Below, piece by piece: positions 45,663 to 57,190 of a stretch of 64,000 nucleotides of DNA (positions are counted from its first letter, which is position 1; every line of letters begins with the position of its first letter). The stretch spans positions 10,890,999 through 10,954,998 of the forward strand of contig JAUCBN010000046.1 of NCBI GenBank assembly GCA_035048815.1, in the 5' to 3' direction. Origin of the DNA: Abelmoschus esculentus. Lineage: Eukaryota > Streptophyta > Magnoliopsida > Malvales > Malvaceae. The notes beneath the pieces were generated by a model, which was not told where the DNA came from, ran no database searches, and saw only the letters and a list, made by a program, of their open reading frames with translations. The position numbers and the translations under genes are program-made.

Positions 45663-46754
45663 TAGGGATGTAATGGCCTGAATCCGATATGTATCCGATT
45701 GTTATTGACTCAAACTCGAGTTAAACTTGTTACTGTAGTAACCGAACTCAAACTGTATTCGATCAGGAAAGACCCGAACTCGATTTCAATCTGTTAATGT
45801 GAACTCAAAACCCGACCTGCATCCGAAACAAGCCCGAACCCAAGTCTAACCTGACAGGTAATCGATAATACCCGACTGAATCGACCCGAGACTTGTTTTG
45901 AACCCAACCTGTTTTGAACCTAACCAAATAAATGACCCGACTTGTTTTGAACCAGACCTGTTATTGACCTAAAGTAATATTAACAAGACTTAATATTTAC
46001 ATGACATATAATTAAGTATATCTATAATTTGATGAATTTAAAATATTGATAAATATAATTAATCTTAAAAATAGAATTAAACATGAGAATTAATTTAGGT
46101 ATTAATTTTTAAATTTGGTATTACATAAAAAGAGTGAAAAAAATCAAATTTTGGAAGGAAATAAGTCACTGAGTTTTAAAGTTTAAGATTAATTTATTTT
46201 TAGTCTAAAAATTTTGGAGAGATATAAAAAAGGGGGAAATTTTGGAGGGAAACAATTAGAAATAAATTTGATCATTATATAAAAAAGAGGGAAAAAACAA
46301 AATTTGGGAGAGAATTAATATACATAGTAAATTTTAGAAGGAATTAATATATATTTTAAATTTTGGATTATTATTATTATTACAACATATAATTAAATAA
46401 TAAACTTTGATTAAATATAATCAATTAAAAATATAAAAAAGAGAGATTAGATTTAAATATTCATTTGACACTATTCTAGATCAGGTAAAAAATTTCGCAT
46501 ATTTTTATATAGGTCGCGCCTAAAAAATTGAATATCGCACCGCTCTACACCTTATTTTACAATTATTTCAATTTGATTATAAGCACTCGAAAATTAAGTT
46601 TTAAATTTTATTTTTTATTCGATTTGATCTTCGTTTAATTAAAATTAAAATATATATTTTAAAATTGTTTCAATTTGATCATAAAGAATTAGTTTAGTGA
46701 TTAGAGAATTAGTTTAAGAGAACCAATTTAGTGTTTTGGGCTTAGGTATTAGTG

Positions 46755-47175
46755 TTGGGCTTAAAAAATTAATAATATACATACATTAGTTAAATACATA
46801 TACATGCATTAATTTATAAATAAATTAAATAAATATATTAGTATACATTTTAGTATATTATATATATTACAAGTATATTACTATATATTACACATAATAC
46901 ATCAATACATAAAATATAATATATATATTAAACTATATTATATGCATAGTATATATATTAATATATATTATATATATATATATGCATCTAATATATTATA
47001 TAGACTATATTATATATTAATGTATATTATATACATATATTAATATATACATCTAGTATATATATATATAAGTATATATATATTAATGTATAGATGTATA
47101 CATCTAATATATAAGTATGCATATACTTACATACATACTTATATATTTATATATATATATATATGTATATTATAT
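46755..47175. repeat. Long TA-rich simple repeat
   Basis: Over 400 bases are built almost entirely of TATA, ATTA and ATACAT words, with occasional GCAT interruptions. Confidence 0.9.
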
Positions 47176-47187
47176 TTTATATTTGGC

Positions 47188-48088
47188 ATAAAGATAATTT
47201 TCACCCTTAACGTTTATAATTTTTGTCATTTTGGCCCCTATTTTTTGGGGATAAATTTAGCCCTTAATCTGTGTCTTTTTAACAAATAACTCATTTTTAA
47301 CTACCATGATAACTGAACCGTTAAAAATTTAATAATGATGACATGTCATATATATGTAATAATATATTTTAAATGATTTAACATCTAGTATATCCAATAC
47401 ATACACGCAAAATATAGTTTTATTCTAATCTAAAAATATAAAACAATTAAAATTCAAATAAAATATTAAAAATTATTTTTTTATTCATTAAAAATTAATT
47501 AAATCTAAAACTAAAGGCTACTAAACATTCTCAACCTTAAATATAGTAAAATCAAAATTTTATCTAAAAAAGTATGAACATAATTTGAAAAGAAAGGGTT
47601 TTGTATAGTTTGTTACCGGTGAATCAAAGATAAAAGATTTTGATAATAATCAATTGAATTTTTGTTATTTTAGTTTAGAATTAAGGTATTTTAGTTTTAA
47701 TCTAAATCGGAGTTTTAGGGTTTTATAAAGATATTTTAGTTTAGTTAGGGTTGAGAATATTTAGTAAATTTTTGTTTTAGATTTAATTAATTTTTAATAT
47801 TTTATTTAAATTTTAATTGTTTTATATTTTATACTGGAATAAAATTATATTTTATATATATATGCATATATTTAATAGGTTAGATTTTATGTTATTTAAA
47901 ATATATTATCACATATATATGATATTTTATCATTATTAAATTTTTAACGGTTCAATTATCATGGTAGTTAAAAAATGAGTTATTTGTTAAAAAGACATAG
48001 GTCAAGGGCTAAATTTATCCAAAAAAATAGGGGCCAAAATGACAAAAATTATAAACGTTAATGGTAAAAATTATTTTTATGTCTTTAT
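47188..48088. mobile_element. 0.9-kb long inverted-repeat element
   Basis: The two halves are inverted copies of each other over roughly 370 bp per arm. Matching words include AACGTTTATAATTTTTGTCA, GATAAATTTAGCCCTT and GTCTTTTTAACAAATAACTC, continuing through TTAATTAAATCTAAAAC to CCGGTGAATCAAAG near the centre. The ends read ATAAAGA on both sides. No clear target duplication is seen. It has no ORF and is probably a foldback or Mutator-type miniature element. Confidence 0.75.
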
Positions 48089-48970
48089 ATTTTTATATAT
48101 AGTATCATACGATATATAATACAAATTCTATATATAAAATATATTCTATATATAATATAAATTCTATATATAGAATACACTCAATATTTAGTATAAATTT
48201 TATATTTATATTTTTGAAATATATTAAATTATATTGTATTAAAGTATATTAAAATTAAAATTTTTACTGAATTTAACTATTATTAATTTATAATTTTTGT
48301 ATCTAGTCCTTACAATTTTACTTTATTTTAAATTGATTACTATTTATTTTTCTAATTTAGTGTAGTGTTTTCAATAAGATGATATTTTATTTTATTAATG
48401 TTTATCTTTTTTAATTTAAAACTTTATTCTTTCTATACCAATGTTTATTGCTTATTAATTTTTAATTTTTGTAATTTATCTCAATTTTTAAGATATGAAT
48501 CATTTGATGATATTTAGTCTAGTTCGTAATATTTATTTTTAATGAGATTCGTGCTAGTTAAAGACGTTAGATATTAAATAATTAATTTGAAATGAATGAT
48601 CAACCATTCAACCCAAAGTCTATCGGTTATTTACTTAATTACTTATTTGTACCAAACTCAAACTTAATAATTTTAATTAATATGAATTTAAAACCCTAAT
48701 TAATTCGACCTAAAATAAAACTGACTTGAAATGAACCGACCTGAAATGCAGTCGAATTGAAATGAATCCGACTTGAAATCTACCCGACCTGAAATGAACC
48801 TGTCAATTATCTGATTTAGACCCGAACCGTTTGAACCCGACCTGAAATGGACCGGTACCCAACCCGAATGGAATCAAAATATCAAATCACCTTAAAATTA
48901 CCTATATCCAATTTTACTCGACCTAATATTACGATCTAAAATCCATATGAATAATTGCTTTTACATCCTA

Positions 48971-49668
48971 CATATATTGTACGAATAATATTAATTGCAA
49001 CACAGATTCCATGCGACGTGCCAAAAATAAAAATACTAGTATTAGACATGATTTTTTTATTTTGATGAGAAATTGTGACCATAGCTTTCAATCCGTTTCA
49101 TCAGAATTCAGATCATGACATCAAAGAGACAAGGGGAAACGTACATACCACGCGCTACACAAAGTTATTTTAAAATAATAAATTGGATGACGTTCTGCGC
49201 TTTACCTGACGTCTATCATACCATACGCTATCCCTACGCGCACACGTGTCGTCTGACCACACAGTATTTCTTGCCCTAGGTTTTGGTTTCATTTCTCCGC
49301 AGAATTATGTATAAGAGCGTTGAAGTAAAAAAAATAATTTTCTAAAAGAAAGAAACGTCGTCGTGTTAATTACTGTAGCACAAGTATAGTACGAATCCAT
49401 AAATCCGGCATCACTGATCTTGATAGGTAATATGTTGGGTTAGACAAATTCTGAATCTTCACACATACAAAGGACAAAAACATATCAAACAAAAACTCAA
49501 AGTATACGGGGAAGAGAAACAGATAATAAAATTTAAAAGTAATAAATATTTTTTAATTTATTATAACTTCAAAATTAATATAAAGATTTAAGTTTATATA
49601 AACTGAGACGAAATGAACCCATTTAGTTATTTTATCAATTAAAAATTTTAAAATTATATAAAAATTCA
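48971..49668. other. Intergenic with a G-box, nothing else recognised
   Basis: No gene. ACACGTGTC near 49248 is a G-box core, in a block (49130-49320) less AT-rich than its surroundings. Confidence 0.45.
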
Positions 49669-49764
49669 ATAATGACCATAATTTTTTTTTGGATAAATGT
49701 GTTATGTTATTATCAAGACAAGAATTACAAGCCTATAAGAGGTACCCTTGGGCATCCATCCCTA

Positions 49765-50679
49765 CTAGGGAATTTCCCAAGATGTACAAATGGCACTATT
49801 TACATCGTCTCTATGTATAACTTTATTCCGGAGTTGAATACAAACTACATCCTGAATGCTACATACAATATCATCTCCCATTCGAGAAGTATTCCTAAAT
49901 AACCTCCTATTTCTTTCTTCCCAAACAAAGTATATGAATGCACTCCAAGCCAATTTAAGAACAACCATAATCAGCGATTTACCCTTCAAGTTGGAACATA
50001 ACCAATCCATCTCAGCATCCCAACTCCGTATGTCTCGATGCAGACCACAGAGCTCCATAACAGCCGACCACACCGCCCGAGAATAGCTACATTTAGAAAA
50101 CAAATGTCCTCTATTCTCACGGCCAGAAGCACAAATAACACATTCCTCATCCATGACTCTTCCCATATGTCTAAGCCTGTCTTTTGTAAGCAACCGATTG
50201 AGCATAGCCATCCAAGAGATTACAACATGCCTTGGAATATGCAACCCAAACCATATCAGCTTATGCCACACAACCTTCCCTTTTATCACCCGAACCTCCT
50301 TCCAAATTAAGCTCGATGTCCACGCAAGGTGTCCACTCAAAGCTTGCATCACTTCCCTCTGTTTCAAGATTTTCCTTAAGCCCCAACTATAGTGCTGTTT
50401 AATCTTCATATTTCAGATACTCAAGTCCTTAACAACATATTGGTGTATCCAAGCCACCCATAATGAGCCTTCTGCCATCAAAAGTTTCTTGAGCAAAAGG
50501 ATGATACATGTTTGGTTCCAGGTTTTTATATCCTTAAGCCCAGGTCCTCCCTCATTCTTTGGGCAACAAACGGTCTCCCAACTCATCCGAGCTCCTTGAT
50601 TAGGGCAGTCCTTTCCCTTCCAGAAAAACCGCATGCATAGCTGATTAATTTTCTCAATAACTCCCTTAGGAAGCACCAA
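49765..50679 (-). pseudogene. LINE C-terminal zinc-binding region (zf-RVT type), one stop
   Basis: 50679-50413 and 50409-49765 share one frame, shifted relative to the RT. They carry the post-RT region: GARMSWETVCCPKNEGGPGL and, later, CVICASGRENRGHLFSKCSY, which ends in the plant LINE zinc-binding pattern. Confidence 0.85.
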
Positions 50680-50723
50680 TCGCCTACACCAATAGTTGGC
50701 AATGCTGAATAGAACAACTCGGA

Positions 50724-52058
50724 TTAACTGAACCCTCCCAGCATAAACTTAGACCATTGCCCCAACTTGACTTTTATTTTCTCAATAAGAGGTGCACAAT
50801 CCCTATCACACATTCTTCTTGTAACTAAAGGTACACCCAGGTACCTCACTGGAAGAACACCAAGTTTAAAACCAATAACCTCCTTCATGTATAGCTTCTG
50901 CTCAGAAGAAACTCCAGCAACAAATAATTCAAACTTAGCTACATTTAATCTAAGTCCAGCAATCTCATAAAATTTTTCCAATACACACTGAATTCCCAGT
51001 AAAGAATGAGTGTTACCCTTACAAAAAATCAATAAATCGTCAGCAAAGTAAAGGTGAGTGAGTTGAACTTTCTTGCACTTGGGATGGTACTGAAAAATTT
51101 CTTGAGCCGCAGCCCTATTCAACAAATGCGATAATACATTCATAGCTATCACGAACAGGTATGAAGAAAGGGGATCCCCTTGCCTTACACGTCTCTTCCC
51201 TTTAAAAAAACCAACCAAGCTTCCATATAAAGAGACGGAGAACCGACTCCTAGTGAAGTAAATTTTTATCCACTCCTTAAATTTTTCATGGAAATTCATT
51301 GCCTCCAATACCTTTAACAAGAACTCCCAACTAATAGAATCAAACGCCTTCTGGAGATCAACCTTTAAGACACATCTAGGGGAAATAGCTTTCCTAGCAT
51401 AGCCTCTCACCAATTCCTGAGCCAACAAAGTACTATCCACAATACTTCTACCTCGAATAAAAGCTGATTGATTCAAAATAATCAGATCAGCCAAAAACCC
51501 ATTCAATCTATCCACTAAGATCCTAGTTACAGTCTTATAGACCACAGAGCAACAAGAGATTGGCCTAAAATCCTTTACCATACAAGCATTACAAATTTTA
51601 GGAACAAGGGTAACAACAGTAGCATTAAAAGCAGGTAACAAAGAATCAGTTGAAAAAAAATACCTTATAGCTGCTAAAAAATCAGCCCCCACTACATCCC
51701 AAGCTTGCTTAAAAAACCATGAAATATAGCCATCCGGACCAGGGGATTTGTCCTTCCCTTGGCCAAAAATTGTTGCCTTAATTTCTTCATCAGTAATTGC
51801 TCTTATCAAAGAGCTGTGAACAGAATCTGGGACAGATGATTACAAAATGTCCCTCAGCTCCTCCACACTACACCCAGTCACCTGATCATCAATCGATCCA
51901 ATTTGCTTGGAGAAGAAACAAGTAACCTCATTGGCCATATCTTCAAAAGACTCAAACCTTTCTCCACCTTCATTTGTTAAAAACCGAATGGTCCCTTTAC
52001 TTCTTTTTTCAACCACAGTTGAGTGAAAAAAATTAGTTCTTTGATCTCTTTCCTGCAA
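50724..52058 (-). pseudogene. LINE reverse transcriptase (one stop)
   Basis: The longest intact piece, 51809-50724, covers nearly the whole RT domain in 361 codons, with an FADD active site. The part at 52058-51840 is in the same frame upstream of a TAA. RT copies LINE RNA at the nicked target site. Confidence 0.9.
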
Positions 52059-52077
52059 CCATATAATGACCCTAATT

Positions 52078-52799
52078 GCAATGTTCTATAAAAATATAAT
52101 TTTTATAAATTTTATTTAATATCACGATTTGAACATTTATTCTATCGATTGTGAATATAACTTTTTCAATATTTATTTTATAAAATATGTGAATGATAAT
52201 AAGATTTTTATTCATTCTATCAATAAATAATTCATATATATGTTTATAATATCTTCTGATAAATATTAATTTTAGTCACAATTTTATTTATAGAAGAGAA
52301 GAGAGAAATGAGAAGACTCATGAAAAAAAATATTTTTGATGTCTAAAACTCAAAACTCAAGATATTTTATGATATTTTTTATTTTTAAATTTTTTGAATG
52401 TTTTTCTATAACGTTAAGATATTTGTTGATATGGCATATATAGTAAATAATGCCATATTCATTAGTATAAAATACACATAAATTATCACGTGAACTATCC
52501 TACCAAAAAGATTAAATATAAAGAAAATTTATTATGACAATTTTAAACAAAAGAACATAAATTTTAAATTTAATTACAATAATTATTAAATTTAGTATAC
52601 ATTGTCGGTTAATGAACCAAATAAAAAGCTTTAAATGAAATGAATAAAAATGATTAAATTAAGAAATGTAATTCTATTTAAGGTTAAAGATTAAATTAAA
52701 ACATTATTACCTCATTAATGAGTTACCATATATTAATAATTGGCAGTAAAATAGTTTTATATTCTAAAATTTAATTCTGAATTATAAATTAGTTAAAGT
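52078..52799. other. Intergenic upstream of the OCTOPUS gene
   Basis: AT-rich, no ORF. The OPS promoter is expected in or near this stretch, but no element can be named with confidence. Confidence 0.45.
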
Positions 52800-52974
52800 C
52801 GCTGTGTTTGTCCCCAGATTTTCCTTTATTTTCTATTTTGTTGTTCTTTTTCCCGTTGGTTCCATCATTCTGTTGTTCTTTTTCTTTCTTCTCACTGTCT
52901 GTTGGAATTGGAACCAAACAGCTGTTTTGTTTTTAATTATTTTTTTTGTTTTTCTGTCAGTGAAGCTTACTAAT

Positions 52975-53013
52975 ATGACCACACTGCTATTCTCATACTA
53001 CTACTGGTTATGA
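52975..53013 (+). promoter_or_regulatory. Upstream ORF overlapping the OPS start codon
   Basis: ATG at 52975 opens 12 codons (MTTLLFSYYYWL). Its TGA stop (53011-53013) overlaps the main ATG (53010-53012) in the four bases ATGA. This arrangement can lower or tune translation of the main frame. A strong acceptor-like TTTTTCTGTCAG ends 15 bases before this ATG, so the leader may be spliced just upstream of it. Confidence 0.55.
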
Positions 53014-54974
53014 ATCCCAACGTGGAGCCAACACTTCCTGGTTTAGCACCGCCTCCACAACCGCCGCAGACCCACCGTTTCTCCACATCCTGTGACCGAC
53101 ACCCTCAGGAGCAGTTCACTGGCTTTTGCCCTTCATGCCTATGCGAACGTCTCGCTGTTCTCGAGCCTTCTGCTGCCGCTGCGTCTTCTTCTTCTTCGAG
53201 GAAACCTCCCCTAGCTGCCACTACTTCCACAGCAACCGCTGCACTTAAAGCCATCTTCAAGCCTTCCGGGGGAGGCGGTACGCGACCCGGGTTTTTCCCC
53301 GAGCTCCGGCGGACGAAGTCGTTATCGGCCTCGAAAAACGAGGGTTTTTCCGGGGTTTTTGAGCCTCAGAGGAAATCTTGCGACGTTAGGGCTCGAAACA
53401 CGCTTTGGTCACTCTTTCATCAAGAAGCAACTTCAAACGGACGACCTTCCGGAGCTGCTGAAGCGGAGCCTCGGAATTCGGCTTCTTCTTCGAGTGTTGT
53501 TCAACAACCTGTTTCTGAAAGCAAAGAAGAAGAGCAGAGTGAGAGTGAAACCGATCGCGAAGACGACATTGAGATCATAGAAGAAGAACAACCATCCATT
53601 GTGACTGCTCCTACGGCGGAGTTAATAGAAGAGAAAATCGGCGAAATTGTGGAAGAATACGAAGACGAACTGTGTCGAGGAGAGGAGCTGAAGCCCATGA
53701 AAGACCATATAGATCTTGATTCACAAACGAAGAAGGCTTCCGGCCGAGATTTCAAGGAGATTGCCGGGAGTTTCTGGTCAGCTGCTTCAGTTTTCAGCAA
53801 GAAATTACAGAAATGGAGGCAGAAACAGAAGCTTAAAAAGCAGAGAAATGGATGTGGGTCAGCCAGATTGCCAGTGGAGAAGCCTTTGGGAAGACAATAC
53901 AGAGAAACCCAGTCAGAAATCGCCGATTACGGGTTCGGTAGACGGTCATGTGATACGGATCCAAGGTTTTCCCTCGATGCAGCAAGGATGTCGTTGGATG
54001 ATCCGAGGTATTCTTTTGATGAACCAAGAGCTTCCTGGGATGGATATATGATTGGGAGAATGTTTCCTAGGATGCCTACAATGCTTTCCGTTGTGGAAGA
54101 TGCTCCGGTTCCTCATGTTATCAGGTCTGATACTCAGATCCCGGTGGAGGATCCCACGTCGGCTATGAATTCCATCAATGAGGATGAATCCCTTCCCGGA
54201 GGGTCGGCTCAGACGAGGGATTATTATTCGGATTCTAGGAGAAGAAAAAGTCTTGACAGGTCCAGTTCTTGTAGGAAGGCTGCTGCTGCTGTAGTGGCAG
54301 AAATGGATGAAGTGAAGCCGGTTTCGAACACAAAGGTTTCTCCTTCAACTGTTGATTACTTCCATGGATCTAAACTCGTCATGCCGGATAGGGATTCAAA
54401 CTCGAATTCTTTGAGAGATGATTATTCAGACACTTTTGAGATCGGTATAAGAGATAATGCATCTGTGATTGGTAATGGGGAACACAAAGAGTCTTCGAAG
54501 AAGTCACGGAGGTGGGGTAAAGCTTGGAACATTTGGGGGCTTATTAACCGGAGGAGTGTTAACAAAGATGAAGATGAAGATGGGTATAGTAGGGCTAATG
54601 GTGTGGAGCGGTCGTATTCGGAATCTTGGCCCGAGTTTAGAGGGGAAAGGAATGGTGATGTGAGAGGAGGATTGAATCCAAAGGTACTGAGGAGCAATAG
54701 CAGCGTAAGCTGGAGGCATTCGAGCGGTTTCGGTGGAGGATCATTCACTGGTGCAAGGAAAAGCTGTGATGTTGAGCTAAATGGGTATAGCAAGAAGAAA
54801 AAAGACGAGTTTGTGTTGGAAAGGAACAGGAGTGCAAGATATTCAACAAGTAACATTGACAATGGACTGTTAAGGTTCTACACGGCACCGAACGGCAGCT
54901 GGAGAAGTGGATCAGGCAAAACCAGGTCAAACCATACACAGTCTATTGCGAGGACCTTACTGAGGTTGTACTGA
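53010..54974 (+). CDS. OPS: OCTOPUS-family protein (DUF740), phloem patterning
   Basis: A single uninterrupted frame of 654 codons, the usual length for this plant-only family. OPS is a polar, membrane-associated protein of root and vascular cells that promotes protophloem differentiation. Regions: residues 28-48, a cysteine-rich N-terminal block (SCDRHPQEQFTGFCPSCLCE); 95-126, FFPELRRTKSLSASKN and FEPQRKSCDVR; 170-225, a very acidic region; 227-241, LKPMKDHIDLDSQTK; 255-280, a basic helix FWSAASVFSKKLQKWRQKQK; 294-344, GRQYRETQSEIADYG with repeated DPRFSLD/DPRYSFDEPRASWDG; 509-523, SRRWGKAWNIWGLIN; C-terminus SIARTLLRLY. This order is diagnostic. There is no transmembrane helix, which agrees with peripheral membrane attachment. 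The start is chosen because MNPN...PPPQPPQ begins the family's N-terminus. OPS and OPS-like paralogues cannot be separated fully by eye. Confidence 0.93.
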   Translation: MNPNVEPTLPGLAPPPQPPQTHRFSTSCDRHPQEQFTGFCPSCLCERLAVLEPSAAAASSSSSRKPPLAATTSTATAALKAIFKPSGGGGTRPGFFPELRRTKSLSASKNEGFSGVFEPQRKSCDVRARNTLWSLFHQEATSNGRPSGAAEAEPRNSASSSSVVQQPVSESKEEEQSESETDREDDIEIIEEEQPSIVTAPTAELIEEKIGEIVEEYEDELCRGEELKPMKDHIDLDSQTKKASGRDFKEIAGSFWSAASVFSKKLQKWRQKQKLKKQRNGCGSARLPVEKPLGRQYRETQSEIADYGFGRRSCDTDPRFSLDAARMSLDDPRYSFDEPRASWDGYMIGRMFPRMPTMLSVVEDAPVPHVIRSDTQIPVEDPTSAMNSINEDESLPGGSAQTRDYYSDSRRRKSLDRSSSCRKAAAAVVAEMDEVKPVSNTKVSPSTVDYFHGSKLVMPDRDSNSNSLRDDYSDTFEIGIRDNASVIGNGEHKESSKKSRRWGKAWNIWGLINRRSVNKDEDEDGYSRANGVERSYSESWPEFRGERNGDVRGGLNPKVLRSNSSVSWRHSSGFGGGSFTGARKSCDVELNGYSKKKKDEFVLERNRSARYSTSNIDNGLLRFYTAPNGSWRSGSGKTRSNHTQSIARTLLRLY

Positions 54975-55566
54975 ATTCGAGATTCATATGTTGTTCTTTT
55001 GTTTTAATGTTGTTAATTTTTCTGCACTTGTTATGTAACCACACATGCCTTTGTATTTTGCTGGTTGGTTAGATGAAACAAAAGCATTCTCAAATTGTTG
55101 CCTCTCTTCCGAGTGGCATGCTTCTTCCGGTATTCGAATAACAACATTTTCTTCTATTTCTAATCACATTGTCTTTAAACATGTCGAGTCTTTTCTTTCT
55201 CCTGTTCTGTTTTACCAGGAAAAAACTCACACACACAATGTTTATATGCTGCAAAATTGAACATACAGAATGCAGATATCCTGCAAATGTTGCAAACAAG
55301 ACTGTAAGAGTATGTTATGGCAATTGGCATGTTGAGAACTGTTGTGGGAGTGAATTCATGCATGCCAGTTAATAACTGTGAAACGAGCTCGTCTGGTCGA
55401 ATGGTAAGAAGTTGGATGTCTTTGAAGTAGACTCAACTTCATCGGAGTTTTTATGTTAGCTTGGACTTCTTTGATTCACATGATGATCTAATAATGGTGT
55501 TTTCTGAATTCTCTGCCTTGTGCTAGCCTGGTTCTTGTTGCAGTCAAATTGGCTAGTTTCTTAGCC
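54975..55566 (+). other. OPS 3' untranslated region and downstream DNA
   Basis: No ORF of note. Mixed composition suggests transcribed 3' UTR for the first few hundred bases. The end is not defined. Confidence 0.45.
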
Positions 55567-55574
55567 ACTGCAGT

Positions 55575-56063
55575 TAGGTGTAAGTAAAACTCGACTCGAA
55601 AAAATCGAATAACTCGACTCGGCTCGAAGTAAACATACTTGATTTGTTTTGACTCGACTCGACTCGAAAAAAAATTTCAAATAAAGTTTGAGTTGTAAAA
55701 TGGAAATTCAAATAACTCAAATTTTTTAGTAATTAAAGAATTATTTTTTATGTTTGAGACGAATCTCTCTATTTTTTATGATATATATACATTGATATAT
55801 AAAAATATAAAGAAATATTGCTACATATGAAAAAATATATATATACATATCTTATATGATTAGAGAAAGTCGTTTAAATTAGAATTAAATCATACTATAA
55901 CATGATAAATAATTATAATTAAATATTTATCGAAATTCGAAAACTCGACTCGAACCGAAAAAATTTCAAATGAAGTTTGAGTTGTAAAATATGACGCGTC
56001 AACTCGAATAACTCGAAATTTTTTAACTCGACTCAACTCAACTCGATTGAATACTCATCCCTA
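55575..56063. mobile_element. hAT-like miniature element, 489 bp
   Basis: Left end TAGGTGTAAGTA and right end (opposite strand) TAGGGATGAGTA. The flanks ACTGCAGT (55567-55574) and ACTGCATG (56064-56071) agree at the first six of eight bases. The inner ends are built from CTCGACTCGA words. It belongs to the same family as the element at 34154-37128 (shared AACTCGAAATTTTT-type phrase next to the right end). Confidence 0.7.
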
Positions 56064-56071
56064 ACTGCATG

Positions 56072-57182
56072 AATGGTTCGTGCTTACATGTGAATACGAA
56101 TTTTCGGATAATTTGCAGTAATATTGCATTTGAAAAATATTTCACAAAATATAACATATTTTTATTTTTTGGTCTATTATATGTCGATTTTCTTTAAATA
56201 AAAGAAAGTCGGTCTATAATAACGCCGACTTTAGATCATAACGCGTCAGTGCATGAATTATGCAATAAATGGAGATGAAAAAACATAAAAGAAATGAAAC
56301 AATGATTATTTCTGCCATTAACAAGGGTTAATTTTAGTTAAAGGAATCTAACCAAACAACACTTTGAGTCAAAAGAGGTAGAAAACATGTTTCTTTTTTG
56401 CCTTTTCTTCTTAACATGTAAAAAAGCTTCATAATCATCATGTTTTTTTCCTAGAAAGTCAAAAGATGAGTAAGAAAACAATCCCACCATGTTCCTCAAC
56501 AGATAAGGTAAAAGAAAAATAAGTAATAAAGATTAAAAAGAAAAAAAAAACCCCAATGATTTTAACTCGAAAAGCCAAATAGACGACGAAGATTGATTTA
56601 AATAGTAAACGGTTTAATTTTGTTTAAACAAGTCTCGAGTTTGAGATATTATATACATAAAAAATACTCATTTAAAATTAAATGTACGACACAAATCAAT
56701 CCAGATTAGTCACGACGAAACCCTAAAACAGAACATTATAAAAAGCCAGATGAAATACTTGGGTTTGCTTTATGGTTCAATTCTATGAAAATGGTCCAAA
56801 AACAAACCCACTAAAGGCCCATCTAGGCAGGGCTAGTAGTGTTTATTTTTAATAATTTATTCTTGGTTGAATTGTGGTATGGTCCTTTATTATGTTTAAA
56901 TTATAGAATTAGTCTCTATACGTTAATTTGACATAATTTGATCCCTACTTTTATGGTTAATGTAATTTTTAGTCCACACCTTACACACTTAACAATTCTA
57001 GTTAAAAACTAATGTGTATTGTCATGCCAATGTAAATTTATTTTAGGATGAATACTAGTTTTGGTCCCTTTACTATTCTAAAAATTATGGATTTAGTCCC
57101 TATACTTTAATTCGGTAGAAGTTGATGTCTCTATTTTTACAACGTCAGTAGTCCAAATATTTCAGCAATGCTAGTTATTCTA
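56072..57182. repeat. Intergenic with two copies of a diverged terminal-repeat-like block
   Basis: 56870-57010 and 57045-57190 share a structure (GGTCC...TTTA..ATTCTA, TAGTC(T/C)CTATAC, TTGATCCCTA-like text, ATTCTAGTTAAAA). Such blocks are typical of ends of Mutator-type miniature elements, but no complete element was delimited. A small hairpin GTCGATTTTCTTT/AAAGAAAGTCGG is at 56183-56213. Confidence 0.4.
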
Positions 57183-57190
57183 GTTAAAAG

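Larger units (their letters stand above)
45663..48970. mobile_element. Possible hAT-like composite with nested repeats
   Basis: The left end TAGGGATGTAATGG and the right end, which reads TAGGATGTAAAAG from the opposite strand, form a weak inverted pair. The flanks do not show an 8-bp duplication. Both ends run into tracts built from CCCGACCTG, CCGAACTC and GACCTGAAATG, as in the other hAT-like elements here. The centre contains an AT satellite and the long inverted repeat listed separately. Confidence 0.4.
49684..52062 (-). mobile_element. 5'-truncated LINE (non-LTR retrotransposon) with 15-bp target duplication
   Basis: The element runs on the minus strand. A poly-A tail lies at its left end, and near-identical 15-bp flanks ATAATGACC(A/C)TAATT lie at 49669-49683 and 52063-52077. 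The coding part starts in the linker before RT (SPGPDGYISWFFKQAWD). It then has RT blocks FRPISCCSVVYKTVTRILV, RGRSIVDSTLLAQELV, LKVDLQKAFDSISWEF, RQGDPLSSYLFVIAMNVLS and HLYFADDLLIFCKG, and a zinc-binding C-terminal region (WVRxLxxPPK-like, then CVICASGRENRGHLFSKC). One stop at 51840, one frameshift near 50710 and one stop at 50413 break it. The endonuclease is missing, as expected from incomplete reverse transcription. Confidence 0.92.

Noticed and set aside
52804..53013. 69-codon hydrophobic frame upstream of OPS
   Set aside because: It has no ATG at its start (begins at GTG) and reflects T-rich leader DNA; only the final 12-codon ATG-initiated part is kept as an upstream ORF.
54422..54862. 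146-codon antisense ORF in the OPS gene
   Set aside because: A frame shadow of OPS; its Ser/Leu/Pro-rich composition is what the opposite strand of that coding sequence gives.
55384..55455. tRNA-like stretch (TCGTCTGGTCGAATGGTAAGA)-type text near the OPS 3' end
   Set aside because: Only an A-box-like word is present; there is no B box and no cloverleaf can be drawn.
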